Assembly: GCA_964604045.1 (NCBI GenBank)
Contig: CAZRXM010000021.1
Span: 1 to 15,797 of the forward strand
Direction: 5' to 3'
DNA from: DRVP01 sp964604045
GTDB taxonomy: Archaea > Thermoproteota > Bathyarchaeia > Bathyarchaeales > Bathycorpusculaceae
DNA: 15,797 nt
Shown here one piece after another: positions 13,044 to 15,797 of this stretch; the stretch's first letter is position 1; each line of letters begins with the position of its first letter. Made by a program: the position numbers and the translations under genes. The notes beneath the pieces are model-generated. The model saw only the letters and a program-made list of their open reading frames with translations. It did no database searches and was not told where the DNA came from.

Positions 13044-13553
13044 ATGGTTAAGATTCATGAAAGGAGATTCGTTTCAGCCGACCCTGACAAGTGTGTTGGT
13101 TGCCAGGTCTGCGAATACATTTGCTCTTGGACTAAGGAAAAAGCTTTCAACCCATTAAAGTCGAGAATAAGGGTTGTTAGGCTAAACCCGCTGGTTAACA
13201 TTTCCATCACATGTAGACTCTGTGAAGACCCGCCGTGTGTAGCGGCATGTCCACGCGACGCCTTGACACAGTCTGAGGAGAACGGCACAATATTGGTAGA
13301 CGAGGACAAATGCAACGGCTGCGGATGGTGTATTGAAGCCTGTGACTACGGGGCAATTTCACTCCACCCAGACAAGAAAGTGGTTTTCGTCTGCGATCTC
13401 TGCAGAGACAAGCCAGACGGCCCCCAGTGTGTTAAATGGTGTCCAGAGGAAGCCCTAGACCTCGTCACGGCGGACGTGCTTGCCCAAAAAGCCCGCATAA
13501 CAGCCACAAAGAAGCTTTTCCAGGAAGCCTTAAAAGTCGCTCCATCCGTGTAA
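13044..13553 (+). CDS. Ferredoxin-type electron-transfer protein with four [4Fe-4S] motifs
   Basis: A 169-residue protein with sixteen cysteines in four cluster motifs: C17-C20-C23-C27, C57-C60-C65-C69 (CRLCEDPPCVAACP), C90-C93-C96-C100 and C117-C120-C129-C133 (CDLCRDKPDGPQCVKWCP). This is the HycB/DmsB-like arrangement that serves as the electron-transfer subunit for molybdo- and tungsto-enzymes. There is no signal peptide, so it is cytosolic. The ATG at 13044 is chosen because GGTGGTGGAGG precedes it by about nine bases; an earlier frame opening at 12996 overlaps aor and adds only basic residues. It probably takes electrons from the aldehyde oxidoreductase encoded just upstream and passes them to ferredoxin or another partner; that pairing is inferred from adjacency. 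Confidence 0.9.
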   Translation: MVKIHERRFVSADPDKCVGCQVCEYICSWTKEKAFNPLKSRIRVVRLNPLVNISITCRLCEDPPCVAACPRDALTQSEENGTILVDEDKCNGCGWCIEACDYGAISLHPDKKVVFVCDLCRDKPDGPQCVKWCPEEALDLVTADVLAQKARITATKKLFQEALKVAPSV

Positions 13554-13588
13554 ACCCCTTCAACCCCCTTATTATTTTGACCTTTTGA

Positions 13589-14153
13589 ACAGTTTACGCG
13601 GCTCACCAAAACCCCACTGAGGAAACGTTAACGCAGACTTTGTGCACCTACAAAAGCACGGCTGTTTACGACTACACCGCCGTTCTTCAAACGCCTAATA
13701 TAATCTACAACAATAAATCTATTTTGAAGCCGGAGGACCAAACCCCAATATACACAAGGCTGACAAAGCAGATCAACATAATCTAACCTACACTTTCAAG
13801 ACAGACCTTCCTGTGAAGGCCTATAACCTACACCGTAACCCAAACTCTGAAAACTACCGCTTGGACATACAACATCTANNNNNNNNNNNNNNNNNNNNNN
13901 NNNNNNNNNNNNNNNNNNNNNNNNNNNNNNNNNNNNNNNNNNNNNNNNNNNNNNNNNNNNNNNNNNNNNNNNNNNNNNGGCTGAAACCGTTCAAAAACCG
14001 CCGACAACCGAAACCACCATAGAAGTTAAAACGTTGGAGGATTTGGCGAGAATAGCTGAAATTCTTGCAAAACCCATCCTCCACGCCACGGGAACGGACG
14101 GACACGTCTTCTACATAATAGATAACAATGTGAAATATCAGTGTAAAATCTAG
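13589..14153 (+). pseudogene. Decayed DUF5305-like membrane-associated protein gene, interrupted by an assembly gap
   Basis: Three pieces on the plus strand read like one archaeal DUF5305 protein. From 13589 one frame gives TLCTYKSTAVYDYTAVLQ and on to LTKQINI, then a TAA. From 13783 the next frame continues LTYTFKTDLPVKAYNLH up to the N run. After the gap a frame gives VKTLEDLARIAEILAKPI, then GHVFYIIDNNVKY, and ends at the TAG at 14151-14153. Loss of one base at about 13781 explains the first break. The N-terminal membrane segment is missing, since a TGA lies directly before 13589. In intact relatives the protein has an N-terminal membrane helix and an outward-facing beta domain, often near archaeal signal peptidase genes; its role is unknown. 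I call it a pseudogene, but sequence errors near a scaffold join could produce the same picture. Confidence 0.6.
13879..13978. other. Assembly gap (100 Ns)
   Basis: Exactly 100 undetermined bases, the usual placeholder for a scaffold join of unknown true length. Distances and reading frames across it are not meaningful. Confidence 0.98.
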
Positions 14154-14210
14154 GGGGATATCTCGCTTTGGAAGTCCATGTAGCATAAAATCGGGCTTTA
14201 AACCGGTTTT

Positions 14211-14699
14211 TCATGGAAGAATTTCAGCCAAAAAATCCGCAATCCTATGGCCTGCAGCCTCAACCTCCTCAGACAAACCTTCCCCGAAATCCACGTTTTT
14301 AGGCTCGATTAAGAGGAGGGCAACCTTCGCGCCTACTGTTTCGGCCAGATAGTCGCAGAAAACCCTTAAAGGTAGCGTGTGAGTTGAGATTGCCGGAAAA
14401 ACCCGCAGATGCTCAGACTTGACAAACCTGTATTCGCCTGGCCGCAAACCCATAACCGCCGCGTCAACGATTAAAACGTGGGAAGGCTTAAAATCTGCAA
14501 TCTGCTGAAGAAAACTTTCCGGCACGGTTTCACATTCAATTAACAAAACATTTTTCGAAACCCTTCCTTGTAAATCCCTAACTACCTTAACGCCAATGAA
14601 ATCATCCATGCGGATGGAATTTCCAATCCCGGCGACAACAACCCTTAAGGCGTTAGAAAGCCACTCTTTCAACTTTTTCTCAGCGGGAAGCTCGGTCAT
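14211..14699 (-). CDS. hycI: Hydrogenase maturation protease (HycI/HyaD family)
   Basis: An endopeptidase that removes the C-terminal tail of the [NiFe]-hydrogenase large subunit after nickel insertion. The 162 residues show the family marks: GIGNSIRMDDFIGV (25-38, with D33 at the nickel-sensing position), DAAVMGLRPGEY (79-90, D79) and STHTLPL (H107). These correspond to D16, D62 and H90 of E. coli HycI. The start is taken as ATG 14699; a TTG at 14717 would add six residues (EKPSS-type) but has no ribosome site of its own, whereas GGAG lies 12 bases before the ATG. It sits directly downstream of the hydrogenase large-subunit gene whose product is its likely substrate, so both are probably co-transcribed. 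Confidence 0.9.
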   Translation of the reverse strand: MTELPAEKKLKEWLSNALRVVVAGIGNSIRMDDFIGVKVVRDLQGRVSKNVLLIECETVPESFLQQIADFKPSHVLIVDAAVMGLRPGEYRFVKSEHLRVFPAISTHTLPLRVFCDYLAETVGAKVALLLIEPKNVDFGEGLSEEVEAAGHRIADFLAEILP

Positions 14700-14742
14700 G
14701 GAAGAGGGTTTCTCCAAAAGGTGAAAAATGGAGGAAGGCGAG

Positions 14743-15797
14743 TTATCGTTTCACGGTCTTAACGAGTTTCCCGTGGCGATTATAGATCTCAACCGTTAAT
14801 GGCATTTGTCCATAGGCGAGATGGGTTGCACATGCAAAGCATGGGTCGTATGCCCTAAAAGCCATCTCCACCATGTTGAGCAATCCTTGGTCAACCTTGC
14901 CGGCGTGAATTAAACCCTTAGCCGCGTCCCTAACAGACATGTTTATTGAAGGAGCGTTATTCACTGTGGCCACTATAAGGTTGACATCTTTAACCAAGGC
15001 GTTTTCATCCAGAACATAATGGTGAATCAAAGTGCCTCTGGCTGCTTCCACAACACCAACACCCTCACCAGGCTCACCGGGTTTGTTCCTCACATTGGGA
15101 CTTGTTATTTCAGGATCTTTAGCCAACTCAAGGGCGCGCTCGGCGGCATATAAAAGCTCGATAAGTCTTGCCCAGTGGTAAGCCAAAGTGTGATGGACTG
15201 GTTTTCCGCCTAGGGTGGTGTACATGCGTTCGTATTCTGCTTGGGCTAGGGGTGTTGCCATGCCATCTGCCGCGTTGAGTCTTCCTAGGGGACCCACTCG
15301 GTATACGCCATTTTCCGGGCCGTCTATGAAGCCTTTCCAGCCCACCTTCTTTAGGTATGGAAGCTTCACGTAAGTCCATGGCTCCACGTATTCGGCTATG
15401 TGCTCCAAATAGTCTTTAGCTTCAAACTTGGCGAACTCTTTTCCATAGGGATCAACGACGCGGATCTTCCCATCGTAAAAGTTTACCTTGTTGTTTTTGT
15501 CCACCAAGCCCATGTAGTAGGTGCGCAGCGTATAAGCGTCGCTTTTAATCAAGTCCAAGTACTTGGTGTTAGCTAAAACAATTTCATGGAAAAGCTTCAA
15601 AGAAAACTTTGCAAACTCAACAGAAGAAGCCGCCATCTTCTCAATTTCCTGACGCGTTTCCTCACTTAGAGGTTTGGAAACGCCGCCAGGCAGTCCGCAA
15701 ACCGGGTGGGTGGCTTTTCCACCTATAAGCTCGACAATTCTCTGGCCGTAGGCCCTGTGCTTTATGACTTCTTTGCCTATTTCTAGGCCGGCCTTCT
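14743..15797 (-). CDS. [NiFe] hydrogenase large subunit, C-terminal part (5' end outside window)
   Basis: The catalytic subunit for H2 oxidation or evolution. 350 residues are visible; the frame is open to the right edge (KAGLEIGKEVIKHR and on), so an ATG at 15636 is internal. Seen are the central motif HPVCGLPGGVSKPL, the GPLGRLNAADGM segment (usual GPLAR-N-D region) and the C-terminal nickel motif DPCFACATH (coded at 14847-14821). That motif is followed by 25 residues, which the maturation protease encoded just downstream should remove after the His. The sequence type is that of cytosolic group 3 enzymes (3b sulfhydrogenase/NADP-linked or 3c Mvh, F420-non-reducing). The N-terminal Cys pair, the small subunit and partner genes that would settle the subgroup lie outside the window. 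Confidence 0.9.
   Translation of the reverse strand, partial: KAGLEIGKEVIKHRAYGQRIVELIGGKATHPVCGLPGGVSKPLSEETRQEIEKMAASSVEFAKFSLKLFHEIVLANTKYLDLIKSDAYTLRTYYMGLVDKNNKVNFYDGKIRVVDPYGKEFAKFEAKDYLEHIAEYVEPWTYVKLPYLKKVGWKGFIDGPENGVYRVGPLGRLNAADGMATPLAQAEYERMYTTLGGKPVHHTLAYHWARLIELLYAAERALELAKDPEITSPNVRNKPGEPGEGVGVVEAARGTLIHHYVLDENALVKDVNLIVATVNNAPSINMSVRDAAKGLIHAGKVDQGLLNMVEMAFRAYDPCFACATHLAYGQMPLTVEIYNRHGKLVKTVKR

Noticed and set aside
13854..14186. Open frames spanning the N run
   Set aside because: They exist only because N codons are read through; the gap length is arbitrary.
14200..14209. Palindrome AAACCGGTTT between convergent genes as a bidirectional terminator
   Set aside because: Ten bases without a loop cannot form a useful hairpin, and only a short T-run follows on one strand.
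1..15797. CRISPR arrays, insertion sequences, integrase or phage genes
   Set aside because: No regularly spaced direct repeats, no transposase or recombinase motifs and no terminal inverted repeats with target duplications were seen.

Overview
The window looks like a contig fragment from an uncultivated archaeon, most plausibly a Bathyarchaeia-type Thermoproteota. This rests on archaeal promoters (TATA elements about 25 bases before the expected transcript start, short leaders), frequent TTG and GTG starts, a thiol:fumarate-reductase-type flavoprotein/iron-sulfur pair, a tungsten-type aldehyde ferredoxin oxidoreductase, a group 3-like [NiFe] hydrogenase and an archaeal DUF5305-like remnant. 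The placement is inferred from gene content, not from a phylogenetic marker. A run of exactly 100 Ns (13879-13978) shows that this is a scaffolded draft assembly.

Layout. (1) 1-354: the 3' end of a nitroreductase-like gene, running off the left edge. (2) 2414-319, minus strand: two cell-surface genes. One is a signal-peptide-bearing caspase-fold (clan CD-like) protein broken by a single frameshift; the other is a protein with a signal peptide and a C-terminal membrane anchor. (3) 2415-3056: about 640 bases with no convincing gene but several small inverted repeats. (4) 7526-3057, minus strand: a compact operon of biotin carboxylase, biotin carboxyl carrier protein, methylmalonyl-CoA epimerase, a major facilitator transporter and biotin protein ligase. 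(5) 7527-7665: a divergent promoter region with a 17-base palindrome between two TATA boxes. (6) 7666-10941, plus strand: tfrA and tfrB. (7) 11162-13553, plus strand: aldehyde ferredoxin oxidoreductase and a ferredoxin with four [4Fe-4S] sites, under its own promoter. (8) 13589-14153: a decayed DUF5305-like gene containing the assembly gap. (9) 15797-14211, minus strand: the C-terminal part of a [NiFe]-hydrogenase large subunit and its maturation protease.

How the genes may work together. Biotin carboxylase, carrier protein, biotin ligase and methylmalonyl-CoA epimerase are the parts of a propionyl-CoA/methylmalonyl-CoA carboxylation route; the carboxyltransferase and the mutase are not here. 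The divergent fumarate reductase interconverts fumarate and succinate, so the two transcription units together point to a succinate-propionate (C4-C3) pathway. The fumarate reductase has no membrane anchor genes and carries HdrD-like CCG domains, so its electrons probably come from soluble thiols or another cytosolic donor. The aldehyde oxidoreductase, its ferredoxin and the hydrogenase would exchange electrons with the ferredoxin/H2 pool. The whole suggests an anaerobic fermentative or acetogenic-like lifestyle; this is inference.
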